Assembly: GCA_036365515.1 (NCBI GenBank)
Contig: CM070875.1
Span: forward strand, 102,221,128-102,285,127
DNA from: Torymus aiolomorphi
Taxonomy: Eukaryota > Arthropoda > Insecta > Hymenoptera > Torymidae
Reading direction: 5' to 3'
Length of the DNA: 64,000 nucleotides
Each line of letters begins with the position of its first letter. Positions within the stretch are counted from its first letter, which is position 1. The notes beneath the pieces are model-generated. The model was not told where the DNA came from. It saw only the letters and a list, made by a program, of their open reading frames with translations, and made no database searches. The translations under genes were made by a program, and so were the position numbers. Of this stretch, positions 32,494 to 44,000 are shown in pieces.

Positions 32494-34346
32494 GTAATTG
32501 AAGACTTCTGTGGGAAAAAGGTGTATCTCAAAAAATGACAGTTCGAGAAAATCATATTTAAAGTTTTATATATTTCTGTAGTATTAATATAAATAAATAA
32601 AATGCTTAACCCTTACAGATATAATCTACGTTATCTGAAAAATTATAAAGCATATTTATAAGTTTGAAAAAGAAGCTGCTATAATAACTCTACAAAAAAG
32701 CAAAATGTTAAAGATACGCCCTTTTTTTATTCAACAGGTTTTTTTTAAAAAGGAAGGGGATTTAAAGTTTCTTCTTGAACTTATATATTTTTCAAAATTT
32801 TTTTTAATAAATACAAACGTATAAGAAAAAGGTTTTAATACAAAAAATTCGTCGCTGCAATAAGTATAATAACAAATTATAATAATATATAATTTTGATA
32901 CAATAAATTATTTGAAACGATATTGAAATGATATTGAAATGATACTGAAATAATATTCAAACATGTTCGGGATTGTAGTACCCGAGCGAGCCGCTAGATG
33001 GCGAGCGCCAGGCAAGGGCCAACGCACCACTTAAAACATCGACGAGGCTGTACATATAGAGGCTTGTGACACGCACTCAGCCCCCCGCATTATTGCTTTA
33101 CTTCTTTCCGCCGTCCAATTATTACACATTACTTATTTTGCCTATACATTGTTTATACTTGCTTCGTCTTATTTGCGAATAAAGCATCTAATTACCTATA
33201 CTTTGCCTATTTACCCGATCACATTTGCGTTCATAGCTTATCTGCAATTCAACTTCGCCTTTTCGAGAAGAGTTAGTTGCAAAGACTTTTGGAGTCTTAA
33301 TTGCTTACACTTTATACTACTGCTATACTATTGCTTTACATTTGCTTTTGCCAATAATACAAGAAGCTCTCGTATTATTTGCTACACCACTTTGCTTACG
33401 TGCTCAAATATATATTACACGCTCACATCATATTCTTGCTATCAACCATACCTTTTGGAACGGTTGGTACAAAACTCTTAATTACCATTTTTTTTTTCTC
33501 GCTGACAAACCCTAATAATATAAATTCACGTATACGTTCAATCGTATATAAAACAATATTGCAATATATTTCAAAGGCATTACATAAATAAATTTCCTTA
33601 CTACTTATGTTTCAATAATCTGACGAAGTTTTTCTGCATTGTTTTTCTTTAAATATTTCAACAGACATTTCAAATTATTGATTTTAGCACTTTTTAGAAG
33701 AGCTTTTGAACTCGTTTCAACAAAAAATCTATTGACAAAATGTTTTCTGGATTACTCGAAAAATGTCACAGATGAGTTGAAGTGTAGTTTCTTGAGATAT
33801 CCATCGATCCGTTCGGCTTGTATAAAAATGTCTTGTAAGGTTGAATTTTAAATTGAACATTTTTTGTCATTGATTTTGGTTTAGATAATCCTAATCTTAA
33901 GAATGCACTTTTCCAATCACGAATGAAAGGTGTGCCACATATATCTTTGAAATGTTCTCGATTATTTCGACAGTTTTTCAACAGTGATACGTAGGGTAGA
34001 CGTACCGATTTGGCCACTGCTCCGTTTTTGGCCACATATCCATGTTCTTAAATGGATTTTTAGGTGGCCAACCGGTGAAAAAAGAATCCTTATGGTGACC
34101 CGAACCGGTACATCTACCCTATTCCTTAACACTTTCCACAGTTTCAATTTTCTTCAACTTGTGTGAATAAACATCAAATTTCGGTACTGATTGTAAGAGT
34201 GTCCGCGCACAGGGAAAATATGAAAAATTTGTTTAATTGAACTCATCGGTAACCAAGAACAAAAATTTGTCAAAGTAGAGTTTTTGTTTTGTCCTTGTAT
34301 TTCGCATCTCGAGATACGCCCTTTTTCCATAGAAGTCTTCAATTAC
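32494..34346 (-). mobile_element. Nested TIR element inside element 2
   Basis: Mirror of 26783-28736, with ends TAATTGAAGACTTCTGTGGG and CCATAGAAGTCTTCAATTAC. About 100 bp shorter than its counterpart, mainly through lacking the 103-bp tandem duplication. Confidence 0.65.
33605..34340 (-). pseudogene. Second gene fragment (element 2)
   Basis: Minus-strand counterpart of 26790-27523. It reads GQNKNSTLTNFCSWLPMSSI, FHIFPVRGHSYNQ, SVRLPYVSLLKNCRNNREHF and FKIQPYKTFLYKPNGSMDIS. Amino-acid differences from the other copy are few (for example HLKVICG against HFKDICG), so identity is roughly 90-95 percent by eye. A stop replaces the Ser after STHL, so it ends earlier. Non-functional. Confidence 0.5.
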
Positions 34347-34407
34347 AATTATTTACTTAATACATTTTTAATTGAGGGTATTTATAATACTAATTGATTT
34401 CGACAGG

Positions 34408-37400
34408 ATGGATGATATAAACAATTATAGCATTTGTCAATTTTTAAAGAGTGACTCGGAATGTTCCTCTCTAAAGAAAGTTCTTCATAAAATTAGAGAT
34501 CTTACAGAAGATGACAAAATACTTCTGTATTTAAGAGTACCTGGGTTAGAAAACATTGATGATGGATCCATTTGTGATGATCATTACAGAAGATTTTTAC
34601 TTTTTTATTCTTCATACCAAAAAAAATGTATTGATCCATGGAATCAACACTCAAAAAATGTTACAGTTAATTTAAAAGAAGTGAGTTTAAATTTTTTAGA
34701 AAATGGTGGATAGGTTGTAATGTAAATATTATACCAGGACAAAAAGTTTGTAAAAACTGTTATAGCAAACTAAACGATGAAGTTAAATCTTATCAAAACC
34801 AATCCATTTATTGCAGAGATTCATTTGAAAAACACAGAGTAAAGATTGTTAATGACTTGAATTATTTCGATAATGAGGATATAGAACACTTAAAAACAGT
34901 TTATGATAAGAATTTCACTTCTCAACATAAACTATGTAGGACTTGTGGTATTAGAATAAAATCAGATATTTTAGAGTACAGAAACCAAGTCAGGACAGTT
35001 ACAACTTTATCAGATGAGAGTAAAGAAAATTCTAGTCAGAATAGCATTAAATCAACAAATGAAAGAACGCCAATATCAGAATTTTGTACAAATTGTCAGA
35101 ACAAAAGAAACCTTGATACAATTATTGATACTTTTAACATTGCTCCTTTTAAACGACAAAAAAATGAATGATAATGTACTTGTAAAGGAAAGTATTAGTA
35201 TTATACAGAATGTCACAAAACAGACCTCAGAAGCGTTTGAGAAAGTTTATAATATAAAATTGTCAGAATTTAAAAATATAAAAGAAATCAGTGATGAAAG
35301 TTTGTGGTTTAGAAGTATGATTTCAGATATTCAAACAAAATTTGCTACTTCTAATTTTAATGAAAAAATTAGCTTATTGACTTTGTTGCCTAGTGAATGG
35401 AATTTTCTCAAGGTCAATATGTATATTAAATGCACATATTATATGTTCACTGAAGCCAGACGATTAAAACTAAAAGGTAGATATATATTCATCAATTTTA
35501 TAGATTTTTCTACTAATAACTTATTTCATCAACATTTATATATAACAATACAAGCAATTAAAGGTGTCAGACACCTTTAGATTTTTCTCCATGAAATGAC
35601 CTGAAAAGAATAAATTTTGATAATTAAAAATATGCAAAAGTAATATTCTAAATGTATATTCTGGCTCTGGCGATTTTGATAATCAGAGTCTCAAAATGTT
35701 CGTATTTTGTCTCTTCATTTACTGAAAAGTTGTGTGAATTTAAATTTATATGTTTCGTATTTCACCTGATGTTAAGGAAGATATTGTTAAATATTATTTG
35801 GATGATTATAATAGCATAAATTGTAGCGGAATAAAGGAATGTGTAACAGTAAAAGTTCCTGGCCAACCTTCAACATCAGTGCAGAAAAGAATATTGATCT
35901 ATGATCTGAATGATTTGTATCAAAATTGGATAAAGGACACCAGATGCGATATAATTCCCTGCTTATCTTTTTTCTCTCAGCTGAGACCTAAGGAATGTGT
36001 TTTTGCTGGAGATCCAGGAACGCACAATATATGCGTATCTTCCGTACATCAAAATGTGAAATTAAAACTTGCATCTATGAATGTGAAAAAAAGTTACAAA
36101 GAAGTAATTGAAGTTGGAGTATGCTCCATGGAAAAGCCTGATTGCATGTTTCACAAATGTATCCAATGTCCAAATAAGGATGGGATACGTAAATTATTAT
36201 TTAGTACTGAAACTGACAGCAATAGGTGTATAAAATACAGCAACTGGATATCTACACCTATATCTAGTAAAAACTCGGAGGGCTCATCAAGTACCCGAGT
36301 GATTTTACAAGATTTTGACAAGCCTTTCGAAGAGTTTCTTGATGACATATGTAATGACATATGGGCTATAACTGAGCATCATTTTATTTCATGCAAACAA
36401 ACAGATAGTTATGCTCTCTTCAGGCAACGTTTGGACAATGATACTGGACTATTAGTCATAGATTTCGCAGAAAATTATGTATTTATCTGTCAAAACTCTA
36501 CCCAAGGATTTTACTTTAATAATATTCATGCTTCGTTATTTACCGTATCCTTGTACTACGCAGATCAAATAAATAATGAGGTGAAAGTTGCAAGTTTCTG
36601 TGTTATTTCAGACAGTACGAAACACCAAGCATATTCTGTACATATATTTCAAGAATAGTACTCAATGAAATTAAAAGCAAGTATCCCTGGATAAAAAGTC
36701 TGATTTATTTCTCTGCTGGAGCACGAACACAATTCAAAAACAATTAAGAACATATTAAACAATCATATCTTATATAATTTCTTTACTTTCCACTTTTTTA
36801 TTAGGTTTTTGCTTTTACAAAAAAACCACCAAAAAAAAGGAATTTTGGAGATAAAATATGTTTAAACAAATATTTTAAGACTATTAGCATAAAAATCCAT
36901 CTATTGTAGAAAATCTTATCTTTTTGGATTTCTATTTTTCTGGATATTTTAATATCCATACACATAATTATCATTTTATAATTTTTTTTAGGAACCACTT
37001 TATTAATCTATGTCACCATAAAGAAGATTTCGGCATAAAAATAATGACTTACAATTTTTTGCTACATCACATGGTAAGAGTGCCTGTGATGGCATTGGGG
37101 CGGTAGCAAAACGCACCGCAAGAAAAGCTTCACTGCAAGGTGTCACAATTTTGACTCCCGAACAAATGTACAATTATTTAAATGACAACGTAACAGGAAT
37201 AAGGTGTATACATTTACTGATTCTATAGTTCAATTAGTTAAAAATAAAATATGTATAAATAACTTTTCAAATAATGTTACAGATTTCTTTATGTCAGTGA
37301 GAGCAGAGTTGAAGCCAGAGGTAAAAAACTTCAAAAAAGATTTGCATCTGCAAAGACTGTGAAAAATACTCGACAATATCATTATTTTGAAATTATTGAT

Positions 37401-37463
37401 GAACGGAAAATACGCGCCAAACTATACTCAGATGATACAATATCAGATATTATAAATTTATGA
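34408..37463 (+). pseudogene. Main gene of element 2: putative transposase-like protein, 4 exons
   Basis: From ATG 34408 (MDDINNYSICQFLKSDSECS) the product has a Cys-rich N-terminus (VCKNCYSKL, LCRTCGIRI, FCTNCQNK). After a likely intron (about 35483-35745) follow LRPKECVFAGDPGTHNICVS, VHQNVKLKL, LLVIDFAENYVFICQNSTQG, SFCVISDSTKHQAYSVHIFQ and LIYFSAGARTQFKN. Exon 3 (about 36992-37203) reads NHFINLCHHKEDFGI and, shifted, FFATSHGKSACDGIGAVAKR. A GT-AG intron (37204-37282) joins exon 4 (FLYVSESRVEARGKKLQKRF) to a stop at 37463. The spaced acidic motifs (IDFAENY, ISD, S-A/D-GA..Q-KN) suggest an RNase-H-fold nuclease. I know the family only as uncharacterised, highly repetitive arthropod and cnidarian proteins. 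About three frameshifts, and FSAG where FSDG is usual, mark this copy as decayed. Confidence 0.6.
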
Positions 37464-37800
37464 AGTGGCCATAAAATTTTTGTGGTCGAAAAATTTTTAG
37501 AATGCTTTATTTATTTTTATAAATAGGATACTGTGATCAAAAAGGTGGTTTCTCCCTGTAAAGATTTTTGATAATAGCCAAAGGACCTTGCAACTTTAAC
37601 AAGGAAGCGTAAATTACGAGTTACATTTAAAAAAAGATATCAAGGATATCAATATTAATTTTATTATTGACAGAGACGTAGAGACAGGCGCGTAGAGACA
37701 AAGACATAGAGATAGAGACGTAGAGACAGAGTCGGAGAGACAGAGACATAGAGGCAGATTAGGAGAGACGGAGACGTAGAGACAGAGACGTAAAGATAGA

Positions 37801-38974
37801 GATTAGGGACATAAACGTAGAGACAGACACTTAAACACGTAGACATAAAAACAGAGACGTGCAGTCAGAGACGTGGAGACAGAGACGCAGAAACGGAAAC
37901 TTAGAGATATCCCTGTTGGAAAAAGTTGGTAGAATTCGATAAAATTTCTTATTGAATTGAATGGGGAATCTTAATTCCTTTTTTCGCATTAGAAATTGAT
38001 AAAATGTGATAAAATTGATATAAGTCAATATAAGTCGATAAAACTATACGAAAAATTACAATTGAAATCGATGACATTTCAAGATGATCTTTTTATTGCT
38101 TTTAATTGTAATTTTATGTATTGATTTCAATTGTAATTTTGCTTATAGATTTTTATATAGATTTTTCTTATAGATGGAGATGTAGAGACAGTGACGTAAA
38201 GACAGAGATGTAAAGATAGAGATTAGGGACATAAACGTAGAGACAGACACTTAAACACGTAGACATAGAAACAGAGACGTGCAGTCAGAGATGTGGAGAC
38301 AGAGACGTAGAAACGGAAACTTAGAGATATCCCTGTTGGAAAAAGTTGGTAGAATTCGATAAAATTTCTTATTGAATTGAATGGGGAATCTTAATTCCTT
38401 TTTTTGCATTAGAAATTGATAAAATGTGATAAAATTGATATAAGTCAATATAAGTCGATAAAACTATACGAAAAATTACAATTGAAATCGATGACATTTC
38501 AAGATGATCTTTTTATTGCTTTTAATTGTAATTTTATGTATTGATTTCAATTGTAATTTTGCTTATAGATTTTTATATAGATTTTTCTTATAGATGGAGA
38601 TGTAGAGACAGTGACGTAAAGACAGAGACGTAAAGATAGAGATTAGGGACATAAACGTAGAGACAGACACGTAAACACGTAGACATAGAAACAGAGACGT
38701 GCAGTCAGAGACGTGGAGACAGAGACGTAGAAACGGAAACGTAGAGATATCCCTGTTGGAAAAAGTTGATAGAATTCGATAAAATTTCTTATTGAATTGA
38801 ATGGGGAATCTTAATTCCTTTTTCGCATTAGAAATTGATAAAATGTGATAAAATTGATATAAGTCAATATAAGTCGATAAAACTATACGAAAAATTACAA
38901 TTGAAATCGATGACATTTCAAGATGATCTTTTTATTGCTTTTAATTGTAATTTTATGTATTGATTTCAATTGTA
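37801..38974 (+). repeat. 420-bp higher-order repeat, about 2.8 units
   Basis: Units start at GATTAGGGACATAAACGTAG at 37801, 38221 and 38641, an exact 420-bp period. Each joins ~120 bp of minisatellite to ~300 bp of unique AT-rich sequence (GGAAAAAGTTGGTAGAATTC through TTTTATATAGATTTTTCTTA). Units differ by only a few bases. The unique part is the left portion of the MITE at 38751-39154. Confidence 0.93.
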
Positions 38975-39154
38975 ATTTTTCTTATAGATTTTTATCGACT
39001 TGTATTGACTTATATCGATTTTATCGCATTTTATCAATTTCTAATGTAGAAAATGTAATTAAGATTCACCATTCAAGTCGATAAGAGATTTTATAGACTT
39101 CAATGGTCAGTCTTATCGATTTGTATTGATTTCTATCAACTTTTTCCGGTAGGG
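38751..39154 (+). mobile_element. 404-bp MITE inside the minisatellite
   Basis: Terminal inverted repeats: CCCTGTTGGAAAAAGTTGAT at the left and ATCAACTTTTTCCGGTAGGG at the right. The interior is AT-rich and partly palindromic (repeats of TAAGTCGATAA). Two truncated copies of its left part lie upstream in the 420-bp units. Confidence 0.8.
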
Positions 39155-39300
39155 CAGAGACGTAGAGATAGGCATGTAGAGACTGAGACGTAGAGACAAA
39201 GACGTAGAGACAGAGACGTAGAGATAGAAAAGTAGTGACGGAGACGTAGAGACAGAGATTTAGAGACAGAGATGTAGAGACAGGGACTTAAAGACAGAGG

Positions 39301-39305
<5 letters not shown>

Positions 39306-39350
<45 letters not shown>
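39306..39350 (+). repeat. GA microsatellite
   Basis: Pure (GA)n run within the minisatellite field. Confidence 0.95.
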
Positions 39351-39351
<1 letters not shown>

Positions 39352-40080
39352 GAGAATGAAACGTAGAAACAGTGATGTAGAGATAGAGGCTTAAAGACAG
39401 CCATGTGGATACGAAGGCATAGAGACAGAGACGCTGAGACTGAAACGGCGACAGAGTCGTAGAGATGAAGACGTAGAGACAGAGGCGTAGAGAGAGGCGT
39501 AGAGACGGAGACGTAGAGACCGAGATGTATAGACGGAGACGTAAAGACAGAGACGTAGAGAGAGATTAGAGACAGAGACGTAGAGACAGAGGCGTAGAGG
39601 TAGAGAAATAGAGACGGAGACGTAGAGACAGAGGCGGAGAGACCGAGATGTAGAGACAGAAAAGTAGTGACAGAGCTGTAGAGGCTGAGATGAGAGACAG
39701 AGTTGTGGAGACAGAGACGTAAAGACAGAGGCGTAGAGAGAGATTAGAGACAGAAACGTAGAAACAGGGATGTAGAGACAGAGACGTAGAGACAGTCTCG
39801 TAGACACGGAGGCGTAGAGACAGAGAGGTAGAGACCTAGTCAGAGAGACAGAAACGTAGAGACAGGCGCGTAGAGACTGAAACGTACAGGCAGAGATGTA
39901 GAGAGGGACGTCGAGACAGAGACGTAGAGACAGAGACATGGAGGCAGAGACGTAGAGACGGAGATGTAGAGAGTGACGTTGAGACAGAGATGTAGAGACA
40001 GAGAAATAGAGCTCGAAAAACTATTTTCACCATACCCTAGCCAGATGTACCACTTTCGCCCCCAGCTCAAAGATACGATT

Positions 40081-40326
40081 GTAGTATTGTCGGCACATGG
40101 ATGTTGAAAAATAATATACGCACGACGGGAAGAAAATTGAGTTTTTTCCTCTGAAGATGCGTAATACACTATTCCTTAGTCATTTTTCAATTAAGCATGT
40201 ACTTTAATAGGTAGTCTATAATACCTAAGAAATAGTATATTATGCATCTACGGAGGAAAAAACTTATCAATTTTCCTCCCGTGATGCGTATATTGTTTTT
40301 CAACATCCATGTGTCGACAATACCAC
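40081..40326. mobile_element. 246-bp hairpin MITE
   Basis: Two ~97-bp arms pair almost completely: GTAGTATTGTCGGCACATGG, ATGTTGAAAAATAATATACG on the left against the inverse of CGTATATTGTTTTTCAACAT, CCATGTGTCGACAATACCAC on the right. The loop is about 50 bp. No coding content. Confidence 0.85.
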
Positions 40327-41259
40327 ATGAGCAATTTCTTTGAAAAAATAGAAGCCTACATTAAAGAACGTGGCACACAATGTATAGGAAAAAATTGTCG
40401 GGTCAAATTGAACGAAACTTTTGAAAAAGACAGATCTTGAGATTCTGAAGAAATCTATCTTTTTCTTCTAAGATTCAGTCTAGATTAAATTAAATAGATT
40501 TTCAAAATTCCAATTGGGGATTGACGAGCGGAGCGAGTAGAGGGGTATCCCATATATATACACGCACAATGTATGCGTGTGCGTGTATGTTACAATATTT
40601 ATACATATTCATTTGTAGGTCAAGCATGGACCATTTTTCTCAAACTTCAGGTATCCGTAACTTTTTTTTCGTGCATCCAGACCCCTAGTTCATAGAACAT
40701 GTTGTATTTGAAAAGTCTTGAACTACCTGTCACCAAATTTTTAAGCTATTTCACCTCAGTCACTTTTCCAATGTTAATAGTGCGGGGTCCTTTGTTTGTT
40801 TTTATCATTTATGACTGCGTTCCGAGCGCAAAATCCGTGAATCTCACATATACGTCTAGATAGGTATTTACGCCCTCTATCACCACAAAAAAATTGAACA
40901 AAAGAAAAATGGGCTACTCGAGAAAAATGCATTTTTCAGTAAATATTGCATAACTCGTACATTTTTAAATTTTTTTCAAAATAAAATACAGGGTATGAAA
41001 GAGCGCTCAGAACTGAGTCAAATTATGTGTTACATGCTTGAAAGCTTAAAAAACTGGCGATACAATAGCAATTTGAAAGTGACATCGATAAAATTTTTTT
41101 CTAAGTAAGGATTTTCTCGCAATCGTTGGGCATCGCTGAAGACATGAAATTTTAATGCAACAAAAGAATAAAAAATACGTGGTGAAATAATTTTTGAGAA
41201 GAACATAAATACTTTAATTGCAAAATAATTGGTGACATAGGCATACGCGGACCACCTGA
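40327..41259. other. Intergenic sequence, no gene seen
   Basis: AT-rich sequence with a short AT/GT-rich patch at 40551-40590 (CACGCACAATGTATGCGTGTGCGTG, partly self-complementary). A Helitron-end-like string (GACGAGCGGAGCGAGTAG) lies near 40520. No conserved coding motif. Confidence 0.4.
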
Positions 41260-41690
41260 TTTGAGATGAATTCAGCCTTAAATAGCTTGACGTGGCAAAC
41301 AGAGTCAAAGGCGTTATTGATGTCAAATAATAGTAGCAATGTTATTAGTTTTTGTCGATCCCGAACCTAATATCGTTGGTGAACTTCAGCAAGGCTCTCT
41401 GAGTACTGTGACCGGTATGAAAACCAGTCGGAAGAGCATTAATAAAGAGGCTGGATTCTAAGTAACGAGAAATTTGCTGGTGTACCATCTACTCGAGGGC
41501 TTTTAAGAAAAACCATAAGAGTGTGATATATGACGGAAATGACTCAGACAGTTACGACGACTCACTTTATTGTGGGCACCTACAACTGACTTCTTCCAAA
41601 ACTAAGGGAAAGAAGCCTCGCGCAGCGAATTATTAAAAATCTTGCGAATGAGAGGCACGAGGACGGGAAGAGCAACTCTTAAGATTAAAA
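41260..41690 (-). pseudogene. LINE reverse transcriptase fragment
   Basis: Minus-strand translation gives WFFLKALE, MVHQQISRYLESSLFINALP and TGFHTGHSTQRALLKFTNDI, then LTSITPLTLFATSSYLRLNS, in which a diverged F-D-x-x-x-A-F-D-S-V segment can still be seen in another frame. The GF-x-GHST-x-ALL block and the residues before it are typical of Jockey/CR1 reverse transcriptases. Only this ~400-bp piece remains, with stops. Confidence 0.7.
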
Positions 41691-42412
41691 TAGTCGACTA
41701 AAAAGAAAGCAGCCGCACTGAAGTGCAGGCATACCACATGTGTCATTGCAAGGATCATCTGTACCTGTAGTCAGAGCCGAGTAGAGTTTGTACAGAGTGA
41801 AGAGTATTGGCGTGCAAATGAAGTAGAGTTGCGCGGTAGAACAAAATCGTCGCGTGTACGATACGAGAAAGAGTGTGTAAAAAGAGAGAGAATATTTCAT
41901 GTTCATTAAGCCGCGACTAAGCGAACATGACGAATTTGGACTGCGTCATCACCCAGGTAGAGTGGCTACCAATTCGCCAAGCGGCGACGAGGGTGACGAG
42001 CGGTGATTGAGTGATCACCCAGGTAGAGCAGCTAACGGTACGTCGAGCGGCGACGAGGAGAAGCGGAGACTGGAGCGACGACTTAGAAAGTTTTCAGAAG
42101 AAGGTGTTCGCGCTGGTCGAGCGGCGATAGCAAGAACGAACGGAGCAGAAAGGCTGTCTGCAAATAAGAGTGTCGAGCAGCGACGAGGAAGCAAGGAGGC
42201 CGCGCCAGCCCAGGGTTCCCACCAGGGTCAGCCAGGAGGAGCAAACCAGGTCAACCGCGGGAGATAGGGACAGCGAAGGCGTGTGAGATACTCTTCGCTG
42301 TAGTAGAGGTGAGCGAGCGCGGTATTGGTGCAGCTATGCGGATTTTCCGAGACGCAGATAATTCCGTCAATTGTGGCAAGTGTGCGTGTGACCGCGAGGA
42401 AGCAGGTTTCCT
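41691..42412. other. Mixed to GC-rich sequence, unassigned
   Basis: From about 41930 the sequence is GC-rich with recurring CGAGCGGCGACGAGG-type motifs and two copies of CACCCAGGTAGAG (about 41950 and 42016). The open frame 42007-42267 is rich in Arg, Ser and Glu with no recognised domain. It could be an LTR, a host 5' exon region or a GC-rich repeat. It seems to continue at 44001, so the transposon at 42413 probably inserted into it. Confidence 0.35.
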
Positions 42413-42679
42413 AACAGGAAACACCTAAAAACGCCCTAAATTTCCGCTTCAATCGAATTTTACATAAAAAAATCTGAAAAGAATTGTCTTCGCTTCCTTT
42501 TTTAATATACTTTAAGGAACCATTTCCCCCGAGGGGCACAGGAAGGCTTATTAATATGCAATAATAGTCTTTTTAAGGGGGTCATAGTCTTTTCAAGGGG
42601 GTCACCTATCGGCCTTTGAGGTCAAAATCATCTGAAAAAATAAAATAAAATATAATTTATTACATGTCCTAATAATATA

Positions 42680-43180
42680 TTATAAGGAAGAACAATTTTT
42701 GATAAAATGGCCCGAGATATGGCCATGGCCAAAGGCCCGACCAATTTTGCTCAGAGATATTGCATTGCCAAAATTTTGGCTTTGATACAGCTTTTTCAAA
42801 TAAGTATTCGATAGATTTTCGTGGGATAGATCTTAAATTACTTGAAATTCATGCATATATGGCCCTAAGACTTGGAAATATAAGATTTTCTCAAACAAAG
42901 TATTTTTGTTATGGCAAAAAATTCTTTTAATTCATGAATTTTATAAATTTTTATGTTTTTTTGAGATTTTCAGCATTTACAAATTATTTGCTTCAGAAAA
43001 TCTTATATTTCCAAGTCTTAGGACCATAACTGCATAATTTAAGGTCTGTTCCATGAAAATCTATCGAATACTTATTTCAAAAAGCTGTACCAAAGCCAAA
43101 ATCTTGGCAATGCAATATCTCTGAGTAAAATTGGTCGGGCCATTTTATCTAACATTGTGCCTACTTATAATATATTATTA
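42680..43180. repeat. ~500-bp hairpin nested in the TIR element
   Basis: Arms of about 220 bp pair around 42930: AAAATGGCCCGA..CCAATTTTGCTCAGAGATAT and TAAGACTTGGAAATATAAGA on the left, with their inverses on the right (TCTTATATTTCCAAGTCTTA and ATATCTCTGAGTAAAATTGG). Probably a separate foldback MITE. Confidence 0.8.
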
Positions 43181-43189
43181 GTACATTTT

Positions 43190-43780
43190 TTATTTTTTTT
43201 ATTTATTAACCAGAGTAATACAAAATTACATTACAAAAGTAGTCCAGCAGAGGAAGTAACTTCCTGTATGCTGGTCTGGTATATACAATAAACTTACAAG
43301 CTAAACTTACAATCTAATACATTTCTTTTAGGGCGTATTTGTTTACTCTCCTGTAACTTGGAGAAACAAATTTCAACTATAAATAAAACTATGTCACTAC
43401 CACTCTCACCAATATCTTATTAGCATAGATCTCGCAGTTGTAGGTATTTCTGTTGTTGCATTCTTGTTTCTTGCATAAATTATCCTTTCATGTTTGTTGA
43501 GTCGAGCTGGGCATGTAAGCCCAACTGTACAAGTGACCCTATAATGAGGGAACATGTCCCTGTGTTGGTTACTCGAATCGCATTTACAGTTTGATGTGAA
43601 GACTTATTCATCTATTACTACGATATCCTTGTGTTTTGGTTGTGCATCTAGTGGGTACATTGAATTACTAAAGGTTTGCTTGCCTCTGATTCCTCTATCA
43701 AAATAAAAAAGTGCTTTGTTTGATCCTAGGTAGTTAATATCACCATATGTCATAAGTATATTTATGTAACTAATTATACT
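43190..43780 (-). pseudogene. LINE-like fragment with coding remnant
   Basis: On the minus strand a coding-like stretch reads GDINYLGSNKALFYFDRGIR, YPLDAQPKHKDIVVID, CDSSNQHRDMFPHYRVTCTV and ARLNKHERIIYARNKNATTE. It is followed by untranslated sequence ending CTCTGGTTAATAAATAAAAA, which looks like a LINE 3' tail. I do not recognise the protein. The polarity and tail suggest a 5'-truncated retrotransposon, at modest confidence. Confidence 0.45.
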
Positions 43781-44000
43781 TTATTATATTTTTTTAGGTG
43801 ATTCTGACCTCAAAGGCCGTTAGGTATATGACCCCCTTAAAATGACTATTATTGCATATTAATAAGCATTCCTGTGCCCCTTGGGGGAAATGGTTCCTTA
43901 AAGTATATTAAAAAAGGAAGCGAATGCAATTTTTTTCAGATTTTTTTATGCAAAATTCGATTGAAGCGGAGATTTAGTGGGTTTTTTTAGGTGTTTCCTG

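Larger units (their letters stand above)
30886..37463 (+). mobile_element. Large TIR transposon, fuller copy (element 2)
   Basis: Mirror image of element 1 from 30886 to about 35240, then unique sequence to 37463 carrying the rest of the main gene. Gene order is left terminal repeat, foldback, nested TIR element with the second gene fragment (minus), then the main gene (plus). I find no matching terminal repeat right of the gene, where a minisatellite begins at 37666. The right end is therefore lost, or the element ended differently. Confidence 0.7.
37666..40017 (+). repeat. 12-bp minisatellite (GTAGAGACAGAGAC type)
   Basis: Degenerate tandem units of about 12 bp (ACGTAGAGACAG and variants such as ATGTAGAGACAG or GCGTAGAGACAG) extend for more than 2 kb, interrupted by MITE-derived blocks. 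The long minus-strand frames here (for example 39939-39391) encode only low-complexity VSTSLSLRLCLY-type repeats and are not genes. Confidence 0.93.
42413..44000. mobile_element. 1.6-kb TIR transposon with nested inserts
   Basis: Terminal inverted repeats of about 220 bp: CAGGAAACACCTAAAAACGC at 42413 and, inverted, TTTTTTTAGGTGTTTCCTG ending near 44000. Shared landmarks are TTAAGGAACCATTTCCCCC, CTTATTAATATGCAATAATA and GGCCTTTGAGGTCA. The left repeat has a small internal duplication (TCTTTTTAAGGGGGTCATAG twice). The interior holds a hairpin and a LINE-like fragment, no transposase. Confidence 0.8.

Noticed and set aside
39391..40169. 182-codon and related minus-strand frames rich in Leu, Ser, Tyr, Val
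   Set aside because: The period matches the 12-bp minisatellite exactly; the frame is open only because the unit is a multiple of three without a stop.
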